In this document: in pieces, positions 1-7,122 of the stretch
Layout of the letters: every line of letters starts with the position of its first letter
Position numbering within the stretch: the first letter of the stretch is position 1
Origin: a virus
Strand: one strand, 5' to 3'
Virus record (IMG/VR): IMGVR_UViG_3300044237_004289
Coordinates: 1-25,748 of that record
Length of the DNA stretch: 25,748 nucleotides
Translations under genes and position numbers: made by a program
The notes under the pieces: generated by a model
What the model was told of the DNA's origin: nothing
What the model saw: only the letters and a program-made list of their open reading frames with translations
Databases searched by the model: none

Positions 1-1
1 T

Positions 2-223
2 GTGCATCCTAAACCTGTGCAGATGACCAAACTGTTGCGTGACTTGGGGATCAAATCCCCGAGGATGCCAGACTTCAAAGAAGCAGCTCGGGTGTTACAC
101 GAACGAGGCATCGAGCCACGCCGAACTAACGGTAAGAAAGTTTATGACATTAGCTATGAACCGATTGACGACGACTTTGGTGGTGGTAGCAGTTATAATT
201 TTGGTGGAGCGGTGGATGATTGA
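2..223 (+). CDS. Hypothetical protein, probably the C-terminal part of a gene cut by the window edge
   Basis: The frame is open from base 2, where a GTG could be a start, but only one base precedes it, so the gene is most likely truncated at its 5' end. The 73 visible residues have a basic helical part (KLLRDLGI, then FKEAARVLHERGIEPRR), a NGKKVYDI segment, and an acidic, glycine-rich tail ending in VDD. The middle resembles the short helix-turn-helix-like C-termini seen on some phage primase/helicase proteins, but this is only a pattern resemblance and I assign no function. Its stop overlaps the start of the downstream methyltransferase by 8 bases (ATGATTGA), which suggests translational coupling in one operon. 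Confidence 0.6.
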   Translation: MHPKPVQMTKLLRDLGIKSPRMPDFKEAARVLHERGIEPRRTNGKKVYDISYEPIDDDFGGGSSYNFGGAVDD

Positions 224-1346
224 AATACTGGCAGGCGATTGCCGAGAAACCTTAAAAACCCTAGCAGACCAATCAATCAATACTTGTATCACCAGTCCTC
301 CTTATTGGGGTTTGAGAGATTATGGCGAGGGCGAACAGCTTGGCATGGAAGATACGCCAGAAGAATTTGTTAATAACTTGGTAGAAGTATTTAGAGAAGT
401 AAAACGAGTGTTGCGAAGTGATGGTACAGTTTGGCTTAATTTAGGAGATAGTTATTGTGGCACAGGAAATAAAGGAAACCATACAGACCCGAAACATAAA
501 GAAGGAAGAAGCGGACAGAAAATAGCTTTGAATAATAAAGTAGAAGGTCTTAAATCTAAAGACTTAGTTGGCATCCCTTGGCGAGTAGCGTTTGCTTTAC
601 AGCAAGATGGTTGGTATCTCAGACAAGATATTATCTGGCATAAACCTAATCCAATGCCTGAGAGTGTCAAAGATCGTTGTACTAAAGCACATGAATACAT
701 ATTTTTATTGAGTAAGAGTCCAAAGTATTATTTTGATAATGAAGCGATAAAGGAAGATGCGAAAACTGAACCAGCTCTTAGAAACAAAATGGGAGAAGGT
801 TACCAAGCAGACTATACTAAAGGAAAAAGGTTTAGTGATGGAGAAAGGGTATGGGGTTCAAAAAAAAGAAATAAACGCTCAGTCTGGACAGTCACGACCA
901 AACCATTTAAAGGCGCACACTTTGCAACTTTTCCAATGGATTTGATTGAGCCTTGTGTGTTAGCTGGTTGTCCAGAAAAGGTTTGCGTTGCTTGTGGTAA
1001 ATCTTATGAACGAGTTATGCAAAGACCAAAGCAATTAGATGTGGAGAGAAATAAAAGAAGTGGTTTAGATGATAGAAAAATTGGCGGAGTATTAGACAAA
1101 TATAATAGAGAAAATCCATCAATAGATTTAGGACTGCAAAAACAATGTGATTGCGAAACCAACGAAACAAAACCTGGCACAGTTTTAGACCCCTTTGGGG
1201 GTTCTGGGACAACAGGCCAGATTGCTGATGGACACAATCGCAACGCAATTTTATGTGAGCTCAACCCAGAATATATTGAAATTAGCAAAAAAAGATTGGG
1301 TGTCGGTACGGATTTGTTTAGCGAGGTGGAGGTAAAGCATGATTGA
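216..1346 (+). CDS. Beta-class DNA amino-methyltransferase (N6-adenine or N4-cytosine)
   Basis: Site-specific methyltransferase of the N4/N6 family, 376 residues, transferring a methyl group from S-adenosylmethionine to adenine N6 or cytosine N4. The catalytic motif IV SPPYWGLRDYG is near residues 27-37. The SAM-binding motif DPFGGSGTTGQIA begins near residue 325. This order (IV before I) defines the beta class. A cysteine-rich insert before motif I (CVLAGCPEKVCVACGK, later CDC) looks like a zinc ribbon and is common in phage members. The frame is open upstream to 39, but ATG 216 is preferred: it has a GGTGGAG ribosome site just upstream, begins directly with the conserved MIEILAGDC strand, and overlaps the upstream stop by 8 bases. 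The role is probably protection of phage DNA from restriction. No cognate endonuclease is visible. Confidence 0.92.
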   Translation: MIEILAGDCRETLKTLADQSINTCITSPPYWGLRDYGEGEQLGMEDTPEEFVNNLVEVFREVKRVLRSDGTVWLNLGDSYCGTGNKGNHTDPKHKEGRSGQKIALNNKVEGLKSKDLVGIPWRVAFALQQDGWYLRQDIIWHKPNPMPESVKDRCTKAHEYIFLLSKSPKYYFDNEAIKEDAKTEPALRNKMGEGYQADYTKGKRFSDGERVWGSKKRNKRSVWTVTTKPFKGAHFATFPMDLIEPCVLAGCPEKVCVACGKSYERVMQRPKQLDVERNKRSGLDDRKIGGVLDKYNRENPSIDLGLQKQCDCETNETKPGTVLDPFGGSGTTGQIADGHNRNAILCELNPEYIEISKKRLGVGTDLFSEVEVKHD

Positions 1347-1998
1347 GCTGCCAAAGAAAAAATACAAGACCTTAGAATTGTTTGCTGGTTCCAGAAGTTT
1401 CAGTAAAGTTGCAGAGCAATACGGCCATGAAATTTATTGCACAGATATAGAAGACTTTGCCGAGATAAATCAGGTTTGTGACATTTTTGATTTTGATGTA
1501 GATAAAATGTTAGCGGAGTACGGAATACCAGACATCGTTTGGGCAAGTCCACCTTGTACATATTTTTCAGTGGCATCAATAGGACATCACTGGCATAAGG
1601 ATCATACGCCTAAAACTGGACAAGCTCTGTATGGCATGGAGGTGGTAGAGGAAATGCACAGATTGATAGATATTCTAAAGCCGAAATATTATTTTATTGA
1701 AAACCCACGAGGTAAATTGAGAAAACTACCCATTATGAATAGACATAAATACATGAAAACTGTCACTTATTGTTCTTATGGCGACAGCCGAATGAAGCCG
1801 ACAGACTTGTGGACAAATTATGACTTTACAACTAGAAAGATGTGTTTCAACGGCAACAGAGCTTGCCACCATGAAGCAGCACCACGAGGTTCAAAGACTG
1901 GCACGCAAGGATTAGAAAATGCTTATCTGCGCAGTGTAATCCCAGCGGAGCTGTTTGTAGATATTTTTGAGGAGATTATCGAAGATGAAAGAAAGTGA
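1339..1998 (+). CDS. C5-cytosine DNA methyltransferase (Dcm-like, short phage form)
   Basis: A 219-residue SAM-dependent cytosine-C5 methyltransferase. Motif I LELFAGSRSFS lies at residues 12-22. Motif IV SPPCT carries the catalytic cysteine at residue 73. The ENPRG motif VI is at residues 121-125. The protein is shorter than bacterial Dcm/M.HhaI enzymes (over 300 residues), so the target-recognition region is reduced; such short forms are common in phages. The start follows a strong GGAGG site at 5-6 bases and overlaps the preceding methyltransferase stop by 8 bases with the same ATGATTGA junction used at 216-223. With its neighbour it gives the phage two distinct base-methylation activities, most simply explained as anti-restriction. 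Sequence specificity cannot be read from the sequence. Confidence 0.9.
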   Translation: MIELPKKKYKTLELFAGSRSFSKVAEQYGHEIYCTDIEDFAEINQVCDIFDFDVDKMLAEYGIPDIVWASPPCTYFSVASIGHHWHKDHTPKTGQALYGMEVVEEMHRLIDILKPKYYFIENPRGKLRKLPIMNRHKYMKTVTYCSYGDSRMKPTDLWTNYDFTTRKMCFNGNRACHHEAAPRGSKTGTQGLENAYLRSVIPAELFVDIFEEIIEDERK

Positions 1999-2071
1999 AA
2001 AACCAAGGACAAGATACAAGGTAGGTAAGCGTCTGTTTGAAAAAAAGGACGACTGTACCCTTGATGAGTGA
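1985..2071 (+). CDS. Possible 28-residue micro-ORF
   Basis: ATG 1985 opens a 28-codon frame (beginning MKESEKPRTRYKVGK) that overlaps the end of the cytosine methyltransferase by 14 bases and ends in TGA at 2071. It is highly charged and basic. The overlap style matches real junctions in this operon, but no family is recognisable and the length allows chance occurrence. Confidence 0.3.
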   Translation: MKESEKPRTRYKVGKRLFEKKDDCTLDE

Positions 2072-2141
2072 TTGGACAAATGTGCATGAATGTATGTATG
2101 TTTGGACAATTATGCAGAAAAGGGTGGGGTCAAGGGTATAG
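2064..2141 (+). CDS. Possible 25-residue micro-ORF
   Basis: ATG 2064 overlaps the previous micro-ORF's stop through ATGAGTGA, the same 8-base junction that links the o-spanin and nuclease genes at 20869-20876. It encodes 25 residues beginning MSDWTNVHECMYVW. No ribosome site or family can be supported; reported because of the junction only. Confidence 0.18.
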   Translation: MSDWTNVHECMYVWTIMQKRVGSRV

Positions 2142-2150
2142 TAAAGTTAG

Positions 2151-2323
2151 CTGTACACTGTCGATTTGGTCAATGTTTATATGGCTTAGACTCTATAGGT
2201 AGTGTTAGGTATATACTTTTAAAGATAATATTTATATACATGGTTATTAGTAAGAATATGGCGTGTTTAGGTAGAATGACAAGTATAAGTATGAGAGTGC
2301 TGTACACTGCACACTGTACACTG
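2151..2323 (+). repeat. Three copies of CTGTACACTG upstream of the terminase small subunit gene
   Basis: The 10-mer CTGTACACTG, which contains the palindrome TGTACA, occurs at 2151-2160, 2300-2309 and 2314-2323. The last two are 14 bases apart and finish 14 bases before the terS start codon. The 2142-2337 interval otherwise shows no convincing gene. The arrangement resembles an operator or a protein-binding array (repressor, or a terminase-recognition site), but neither role is shown directly. Confidence 0.5.
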
Positions 2324-2337
2324 TTTGAGGATCTGAC

Positions 2338-2856
2338 ATGACAACAAGAGGTAGACCAAAGAAGCCAAAAACACCGTTGGTGCAAACGCCAGAACAATTT
2401 GAAAAAGACCAGGAGTTTGGGCTCACGGAAATGCAAGCGAGCTTTGTCTGGCACTACACCGAAGGTGCTTGTGGTCAAACCGATGCAGCGAGAAAAGCTG
2501 GCTTTGAGTTCCCAGCTCAAGCAGCTACTAAATTTTTAAACGGCAAAGATTATCCTAATGTGGTTAAAGCTATTAGGATCAAGCAAGATGAATTAGCAGA
2601 GAAGTATGCGATTACGCCACAGAAAACTGGGACAATGCTGTGGAAAATAGCAGAAACAGCTTACGCAAGTGGCCACTACAATGCTTGTGTATCTGCTATC
2701 AAAGAGCTCAATCAACTAGCTGGTTTGTCTGTGCATAGATCACAAAACATAAATATCAATGCTAATCTGGACACGATGAGCAAGGACGAAATCAAGCAAA
2801 GACTGTCTAAATTGTTAGGAGCTGACGCAGATGAGTTCTCACCAAAAGATAGGTAA
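2338..2856 (+). CDS. terS: Terminase small subunit
   Basis: A 172-residue protein with the typical small-terminase layout. A basic N-terminus (TTRGRPKKPK) is followed by LTEMQASFVWHYTEGACGQ and the DAARKAGF helix-turn-helix segment near residues 55-62, a central helical oligomerisation region (residues 80-130), and a short C-terminal helical tail (MSKDEIKQRLSKLLG). The family binds the packaging-initiation site on phage DNA and hands it to the large subunit. The ATG has GAGG about 8 bases upstream. The matching large subunit lies about 19 kb away at 21780, which is unusual for adjacent-pair phages; in a circularly permuted genome the two may still be distant. Family resemblance is clear in the first 65 residues and weaker after that. 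Confidence 0.8.
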   Translation: MTTRGRPKKPKTPLVQTPEQFEKDQEFGLTEMQASFVWHYTEGACGQTDAARKAGFEFPAQAATKFLNGKDYPNVVKAIRIKQDELAEKYAITPQKTGTMLWKIAETAYASGHYNACVSAIKELNQLAGLSVHRSQNININANLDTMSKDEIKQRLSKLLGADADEFSPKDR

Positions 2857-2985
2857 TTTAACCTCGTAATTAGCGTTTCTTAAAAAAAAATTCAAAATCA
2901 AAAAAAAATTTTGAATCTCCAAAAAAAGTCAATAAAATCAATAGCTTACACGCATATATTTATGTGCAAAGATTTATACAAATAA

Positions 2986-3007
2986 ATATCTTGTGTTCAC
3001 AAGGTAT
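2986..3007. promoter_or_regulatory. 10-bp inverted repeat, operator or hairpin candidate
   Basis: ATATCTTGTG at 2986-2995, TT spacer, CACAAGGTAT at 2998-3007. The inner CTTGTG/CACAAG is a perfect 6-bp dyad; pairing extends to ten positions with one G-T. No T tract follows, so an operator or DNA-binding site is more likely than a terminator. Confidence 0.4.
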
Positions 3008-3106
3008 ACAGTTTATTTATTGGAGTCCCTAGAACTGGTTTTTTTACTGGCTTTTAGGATCGTTTGACCCCCAGCACCCCAAAATGGGCTAGCGCTGTTG
3101 TCGTTG

Positions 3107-3118
3107 TAGTTATAACTA
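3107..3118. promoter_or_regulatory. 12-bp perfect palindrome TAGTTATAACTA
   Basis: A perfect, spacer-free 12-bp dyad about 110 bases upstream of the resolvase-like gene start. This form is typical of a repressor half-site pair, but no regulator is assignable. Confidence 0.35.
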
Positions 3119-3173
3119 ACTTAACCACATGAAATCACCAAAAAATCTCATTGCTATTAAGCTATGCTACACT

Positions 3174-3200
3174 TTGCACATGGTTATACATTCTTATAAA
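3174..3200 (+). promoter_or_regulatory. Weak sigma70-like promoter candidate
   Basis: TTGCAC (3174-3179) and TATAAA (3195-3200), separated by 15 bases, about 30 bases upstream of the chosen start at 3229. The spacing is short, so this is a tentative call. It follows a 300-base noncoding interval, where a new transcript is expected. Confidence 0.3.
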
Positions 3201-3228
3201 AAAAGTTTCAGATCCAAAAATCCCGGTC

Positions 3229-3660
3229 ATGTCGATTAATTCTAGGACCAAGGGGGCAAGTTACGAAAGACAGGTGGTAGGAATCCTAAACGAGTTTTTT
3301 TCTGCCAATAATTTTGCTGTGAGCTGTAAACGTAACCTAGATCAATACCAAGAAAAGCATTTGCCAGACATAAACATTCCATTTCATGCCATAGAGTGCA
3401 AACATTACAAAAAAGGCAACTCTTACAAGCCAGAATGGTGGCGTCAAGTCTGCGAAAGTGCCGCTTTAGACGATTCTATCCCTGTTTTAGTCTATAAATT
3501 CAACCGTGTACCGACTAGAGTGTGTGTACCACTGCATGCAATCAATACTAAATGGCCAAAAGACAACGAAAAAGTCGCTATTATGTCGATGGAAGCTTGG
3601 TTAAAAGTTTTAAAAACGAACTGGAACGATTATCGTGGTCTTTACGGTTCTAATTTATGA
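3229..3660 (+). CDS. Holliday-junction-resolvase-like PD-(D/E)XK nuclease
   Basis: A 143-residue protein. RTKGASYERQVVGILNEFF at residues 4-22 gives the N-terminal helix with the conserved glutamate. RNLDQYQEKHLPDI supplies the acidic metal ligand, and HAIECKHYKK is the E-x-K strand of the PD-(D/E)XK fold. This order and size match archaeal Hjc-type and phage resolvase-like nucleases, which cut branched DNA before packaging or in recombination. The frame is open back to 3151, but ATG 3229 starts directly before the conserved domain, and the upstream extension (LLSYATLCTWLYI) looks untranslated. No strong ribosome site is seen at either start. The 3' end overlaps the next gene by ATGA. A restriction-like or VRR-type nuclease is the main alternative. 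Confidence 0.72.
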   Translation: MSINSRTKGASYERQVVGILNEFFSANNFAVSCKRNLDQYQEKHLPDINIPFHAIECKHYKKGNSYKPEWWRQVCESAALDDSIPVLVYKFNRVPTRVCVPLHAINTKWPKDNEKVAIMSMEAWLKVLKTNWNDYRGLYGSNL

Positions 3661-4403
3661 AAAATCAAGAAATTACAGTTTGGTTTTCTTGCGGAGCTGC
3701 TTCTGCTGTTGCAGCTAAAAAGACCTTGGAACTTTATGGCACCGAAAACAATGTTCGAGTGGTCAATAATCCAGTCAAAGAAGAGCATCCAGACAATCAA
3801 AGATTTCTTAAAGATGTTGAGCAGTGGTTAGGCGTTGAAATAGAGTATGCAATCAACACAAAATTTCCTGATTGCTCGGCTGAGGAAGTTTGGGATAAAG
3901 TCAGTTTTATGTCTGGCCCTATGGGAGCGCCTTGTACCTTGCATTTAAAAAAACATGCTAGACAGCTTTGGGAAGCAAAAAATAAATCCGACTATTTGGT
4001 ATTAGGTTTTACTGCTGATGAAGCAAAAAGAGCTGATAGATTCAAAAAAGTCGAAAAACAAAATCTTTTACCCGTGTTAATAGATCTTAATTTATCTAAA
4101 TTAGATTGTTTTGAGATAATTGATAGAGCTGGTATCAAACGTCCAGAAATATATGATTTTGGTTTTCCAAATGCCAACTGCATAGGTTGTGTAAAGGCTA
4201 CTTCGCCAACTTATTGGAATTTAGTACGCAAAAAATTTCCAGAAATATTTGCTCGACGAGCCGAACAATCTAGGCAAATAGGCGCTAAGTTAGTTAGACA
4301 CAAAGGTGAGCGTATTTTTTTAGATGTTTTACCACTGGACGCAAAAGGTCGCCCTTTGAAGAATTATGATTTTGAGTGTGGTATATTTTGTCTCAAAGAG
4401 TAA
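3657..4403 (+). CDS. PAPS-reductase-like PP-loop protein
   Basis: A 248-residue member of the adenine-nucleotide alpha-hydrolase (PP-loop) fold. The nucleotide-binding loop is FSCGAASAVAAK at residues 10-21. GAPCTLHLKK and YLVLGFTADEAKRADR follow as in CysH/DndC-like proteins. Cysteines occur at PC, NCIGC and at the C-terminus (ECGIFC), which could ligate a metal or Fe-S cluster as in 3-thia-modifying relatives. Phages frequently carry this family under the name phosphoadenosine phosphosulfate reductase. True sulfate assimilation is unproven, and base or tRNA thiolation is an alternative. The gene is translationally coupled to the upstream nuclease (ATGA). Just upstream of the next gene, TATAAT at 4404-4409 lies only five bases before ATG 4415. 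Confidence 0.75.
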   Translation: MKNQEITVWFSCGAASAVAAKKTLELYGTENNVRVVNNPVKEEHPDNQRFLKDVEQWLGVEIEYAINTKFPDCSAEEVWDKVSFMSGPMGAPCTLHLKKHARQLWEAKNKSDYLVLGFTADEAKRADRFKKVEKQNLLPVLIDLNLSKLDCFEIIDRAGIKRPEIYDFGFPNANCIGCVKATSPTYWNLVRKKFPEIFARRAEQSRQIGAKLVRHKGERIFLDVLPLDAKGRPLKNYDFECGIFCLKE

Positions 4404-4414
4404 TATAATAATTT

Positions 4415-6799
4415 ATGTCTATCGAATCCTTAGCAGAGCTCTTACGGTTCCAATCGGAGCTGGCAGTAGATCGTGCTAAGCGAAACATTGAACAACAAAA
4501 GGCTACCGCCGAACAATTCACTCCTACGCCAGCACAAAGTGCTTATATCGGTACGATTTTTGTACCTGGCTCTGGTATAGCCGACGCCTCTGGCGTCTTT
4601 CCTGAGTTTCCAAGTGCAGACGTACCTCTCTCAGAATATCTATCTGGCGAACCAATGCCTTCCATAGCTGAAAACATCGCAGCTGGTGGCATTGATCGTT
4701 ACTTAATTGCACCCTTACAAGGTTTAGGTGTTGCAGGCGATGCTTTGTATGCCGTACCAGGTGCTGGACCTCTTTTAGGTGCTACTTTAGGTTCTGGTCT
4801 GAAAGGGATAGGTGCGTTAGGGATAGCTGCAAGAGCAGCGAGTAAGGGTGCCAAGACTGAAAAAGGTATTACCACGCTTGACGAAACCAAAAATCTTATT
4901 AAAGCCGACATTGACGAGTATGCCAAAGACGAGTTTGGTTTTGTTTCGCCAACTTTAGAAGCGCTAATTAGAGAGGCACCACCGAATCTGAAAGGTCCTG
5001 CGATTAACGATTGGTTGGCTGCTAATACGCAAAAAGGTGTCAAGCCGAAAGAATTAGAGGTATTAGGCATTGATGAATTTATTAAGGCCAATCCACAAGC
5101 AACACTCTCCGAAGTGGTGGCAGGCGTCGCACCGAACAAAGTGCAGATTACTAAAACGGTAGCTGGTGGGGAGGGAAGTTATTTAGAGTTAACTCGCACA
5201 GTTCCAGAGGAAGATCCCTTGGATGGCAGTCTGCTTTACAATCCTGAGTTAGAGGATATTGAATACGAGTTGGCAGCAGATAATCCCGACATGCAATCTA
5301 TTATATTAGATTACTACAACAATGTAATAGCTAGAAATTTACCTGGCACTTCATCCAATCCTCTTGGCGATCCAGGACCTTACAAAAAATTGGAATCTTT
5401 TGACGAAATAGAACCATATTTGAGAGAAGGTTCTGGTAGTGAATACACAGGTGTAGATGATGTAGTAGAACAATATGCCAAAGAACAATATTTTAATGAT
5501 CCATTTGAACAACTTACTGCACGAGACATTGGTGAAGATACTTTTGCTTTCGGTAATGAGAGTGTTGGCTATCAACTTTTTGTTCGTGGCAGACGTGTGA
5601 CTGACCCAAACAACGTAGCTTTCAGTCGAACCGAGGCAGAAATTCAACTTAGAAACAAAATACAAGAAGAAGGCTTAGGTACTTATCGTGTTGACGCTGA
5701 TGATTTTGACGAAGGCTTTGATGATTTGGTTAGGCCTACCCAATACAAATCTTACATCGACGAAACCTTACCCGGTGGCTCCAACTACCGAGAAGTTGTT
5801 TTTCGCTACGAAAATGCGCCAGAGCCACACAACGTAACTACGCACTTTGACGATGACCGAGCTCTAGCTAGTGCCCTCATCCGAGATCGTAAACTCGACG
5901 ATGGCGCTGAAACGCTCCACGTCGACGAGCTGCAATCGGATTTGCATACCAAAGGTTCGAGAGATGGTTATAAATTACCAGAAACAGTAAAAAAACAAGA
6001 AATTGATAAAGTAGATAAATTTTTAGAAGGAACAGGTCTGTCGGTAAAACAACCAGAAAGTGTAAAAGGTGAAATTGATATAGACTTCGTTGACCGAGTA
6101 ATATTTGTAAATGATGGCGATGAATTTTTAGGTGCTTTTCCTATGTCACAAGTAAAGGGTTTAGCAAATGAACTTAAACAAGGTAGAACAGCAAACTTTG
6201 GCTCTAAAACTGGAGATACTATAGTAAAAAATCTAGGACCACAAAAAATTTATGAGTTAGAAAAACTTGTAAAACCTTTAGATATCAGCTCAAGAGCCGT
6301 CCCTAACTATCCCTTCAAAGACGATTGGTATGTCATGTCACTCAAGCAATTAATCAAAGACGCCATCGACGAAGGCAAAGACGCTATTTCGGTTTCTACT
6401 TCGGCACCTATCAAAGCAAGGTATACCGACCAATACAGCAAGTTTTATGAGTCGCTGTACGACCAAAAAATACCCTCAGCGATGAAAAAGTTAGCCAACA
6501 AATACGGCGGTAAGTTTGAGAAAGGTAATCTAGATTTAGAAGATACTTTTAGTGATGATGTTTTAAGAATGACAAAAGGGCGTGATTATACTAGAAGTGA
6601 ACTTGATGATATTAGAAAAAATCTTCAACCTAATTTACAATCAAACATCATCCGCATCACCCCAGAAATGCGAGCTAAAATAGCCGAAGAAGGCTTACCT
6701 TCTTTTGCTTATGGTGGCTCAGTGCAAAAAAAAGGTATTGAAAATTTACCGATTATGCCTAGAAGACCAGGCATCGTGCGTGGCATCGGTTCAATTTAA
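4415..6799 (+). CDS. Large polyvalent-type phage protein, probably virion-associated
   Basis: A 794-residue protein. Residues 1-55 are helical and Gln-rich. Residues 95-145 are Gly/Ala-rich and hydrophobic (GLGVAGDALYAVPGAGPLLG onward), possibly membrane-interacting. The centre is acidic. The C-terminal third carries two blocks typical of large polyvalent proteins: NVTTHFDDDRALASALI with LHVDELQSD at about residues 502-509, and NYPFKDDWYVMSLKQLIKDA at about 631-650 followed by a SVSTSAPIKARYTDQY block. Such proteins of mobile elements and phages are thought to be delivered into the new host with DNA. The end (FAYGGSV then a Pro/Gly-rich tail) resembles C-termini of marine phage structural proteins. 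There is no signal peptide and no clear ribosome site. The enzymatic role, if any, is unknown. Confidence 0.7.
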   Translation: MSIESLAELLRFQSELAVDRAKRNIEQQKATAEQFTPTPAQSAYIGTIFVPGSGIADASGVFPEFPSADVPLSEYLSGEPMPSIAENIAAGGIDRYLIAPLQGLGVAGDALYAVPGAGPLLGATLGSGLKGIGALGIAARAASKGAKTEKGITTLDETKNLIKADIDEYAKDEFGFVSPTLEALIREAPPNLKGPAINDWLAANTQKGVKPKELEVLGIDEFIKANPQATLSEVVAGVAPNKVQITKTVAGGEGSYLELTRTVPEEDPLDGSLLYNPELEDIEYELAADNPDMQSIILDYYNNVIARNLPGTSSNPLGDPGPYKKLESFDEIEPYLREGSGSEYTGVDDVVEQYAKEQYFNDPFEQLTARDIGEDTFAFGNESVGYQLFVRGRRVTDPNNVAFSRTEAEIQLRNKIQEEGLGTYRVDADDFDEGFDDLVRPTQYKSYIDETLPGGSNYREVVFRYENAPEPHNVTTHFDDDRALASALIRDRKLDDGAETLHVDELQSDLHTKGSRDGYKLPETVKKQEIDKVDKFLEGTGLSVKQPESVKGEIDIDFVDRVIFVNDGDEFLGAFPMSQVKGLANELKQGRTANFGSKTGDTIVKNLGPQKIYELEKLVKPLDISSRAVPNYPFKDDWYVMSLKQLIKDAIDEGKDAISVSTSAPIKARYTDQYSKFYESLYDQKIPSAMKKLANKYGGKFEKGNLDLEDTFSDDVLRMTKGRDYTRSELDDIRKNLQPNLQSNIIRITPEMRAKIAEEGLPSFAYGGSVQKKGIENLPIMPRRPGIVRGIGSI

Positions 6800-7122
6800 T
6801 GCCCACTTACAATAAATTTTACTATCGACCCTTGCCAGATAATCTAACACTTGGCACAAGTGAGATTGAAGGCACTGGTGTTTTTGCAACAGAAAAACTA
6901 GAAGCCAACTTAGATTTAGGCATGACTCACATAAAAGTGCCAATTATTAACGGTTACATACGCACCCCACTTGGCGGTTTTGTCAATCACACCGAAGCAG
7001 CCAACTGTTATTTAGTGCAAAAATTGGATTGGGATGACTACCGAGTCTTTCATCTCTGCACCATGCGACCCATAAAAAAGGGTGAAGAACTCACCCTTAA
7101 TTATCATCTCGACGAAGATTAG
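6799..7122 (+). CDS. Minimal SET-domain protein (putative protein-lysine methyltransferase)
   Basis: At 107 residues it is about the size of the smallest viral SET enzymes. SEIEGTGVFATEKLEAN (residues 21-37) matches the N-terminal SET strand with the G-x-G-V/L-F-A pattern. GGFVNHTEAANCY (59-71) is the NHS/C pseudoknot motif. IKKGEELTLNYHLDE (92-106) is the GEEL-T-x-Y motif with the catalytic tyrosine at residue 102. There are no pre-SET or post-SET zinc clusters. It would transfer methyl groups from S-adenosylmethionine to lysines on a phage or host protein; the target is unknown. It starts by TAATG overlap with the polyvalent gene, so the two are likely co-expressed. Its 3' end converges on and overlaps (4 bases) the last minus-strand gene, and it carries that operon's terminator. 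Confidence 0.82.
   Translation: MPTYNKFYYRPLPDNLTLGTSEIEGTGVFATEKLEANLDLGMTHIKVPIINGYIRTPLGGFVNHTEAANCYLVQKLDWDDYRVFHLCTMRPIKKGEELTLNYHLDED
7074..7098 (-). terminator. Intrinsic terminator of the minus-strand operon
   Basis: Read on the minus strand, AAGGGTGA - GTTCT - TCACCCTT forms a perfect 8-bp stem (7098 back to 7078) with a GC-rich core. It is followed by an uninterrupted T tract (six Ts at 7079-7074). It begins 20 bases past the stop of the last minus-strand gene and lies wholly inside the SET-domain coding sequence on the opposite strand. Confidence 0.85.

Larger units (their letters stand above)
2857..3228. other. Noncoding interval with palindromes and A-rich tracts
   Basis: No convincing gene. 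The first part is extremely A/T-rich and holds an 8-bp stem TTCAAAAT/ATTTTGAA (2891-2898 with 2908-2915) around an A-rich loop. This is too weak for a standard terminator, because no T run follows. Two further palindromes are listed separately. The 3018-3105 part is locally less A/T-rich and is not obviously coding. A packaging site, origin or regulatory region is possible; none is proven. Confidence 0.55.

Noticed and set aside
39-215. 59-residue N-terminal extension of the first methyltransferase
   Set aside because: It overlaps the preceding gene in another frame, lacks a ribosome site and shows no domain features. ATG 216 has GGTGGAG and begins at the conserved strand.
2090-2341. 83-codon plus-strand frame before terS
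   Set aside because: Odd composition (many Met, Cys, Ile), no ribosome site, and it covers the CTGTACACTG repeats. Its ATGA contact with terS is probably chance.
2170-2520. 116-codon minus-strand frame
   Set aside because: Mostly antisense to terS, with Cys/Trp-rich composition typical of a shadow frame.
4699-5139. 146-codon minus-strand frame inside the polyvalent gene
   Set aside because: Antisense frame opened by the codon bias of the plus-strand gene; no ribosome site and no recognisable motif.
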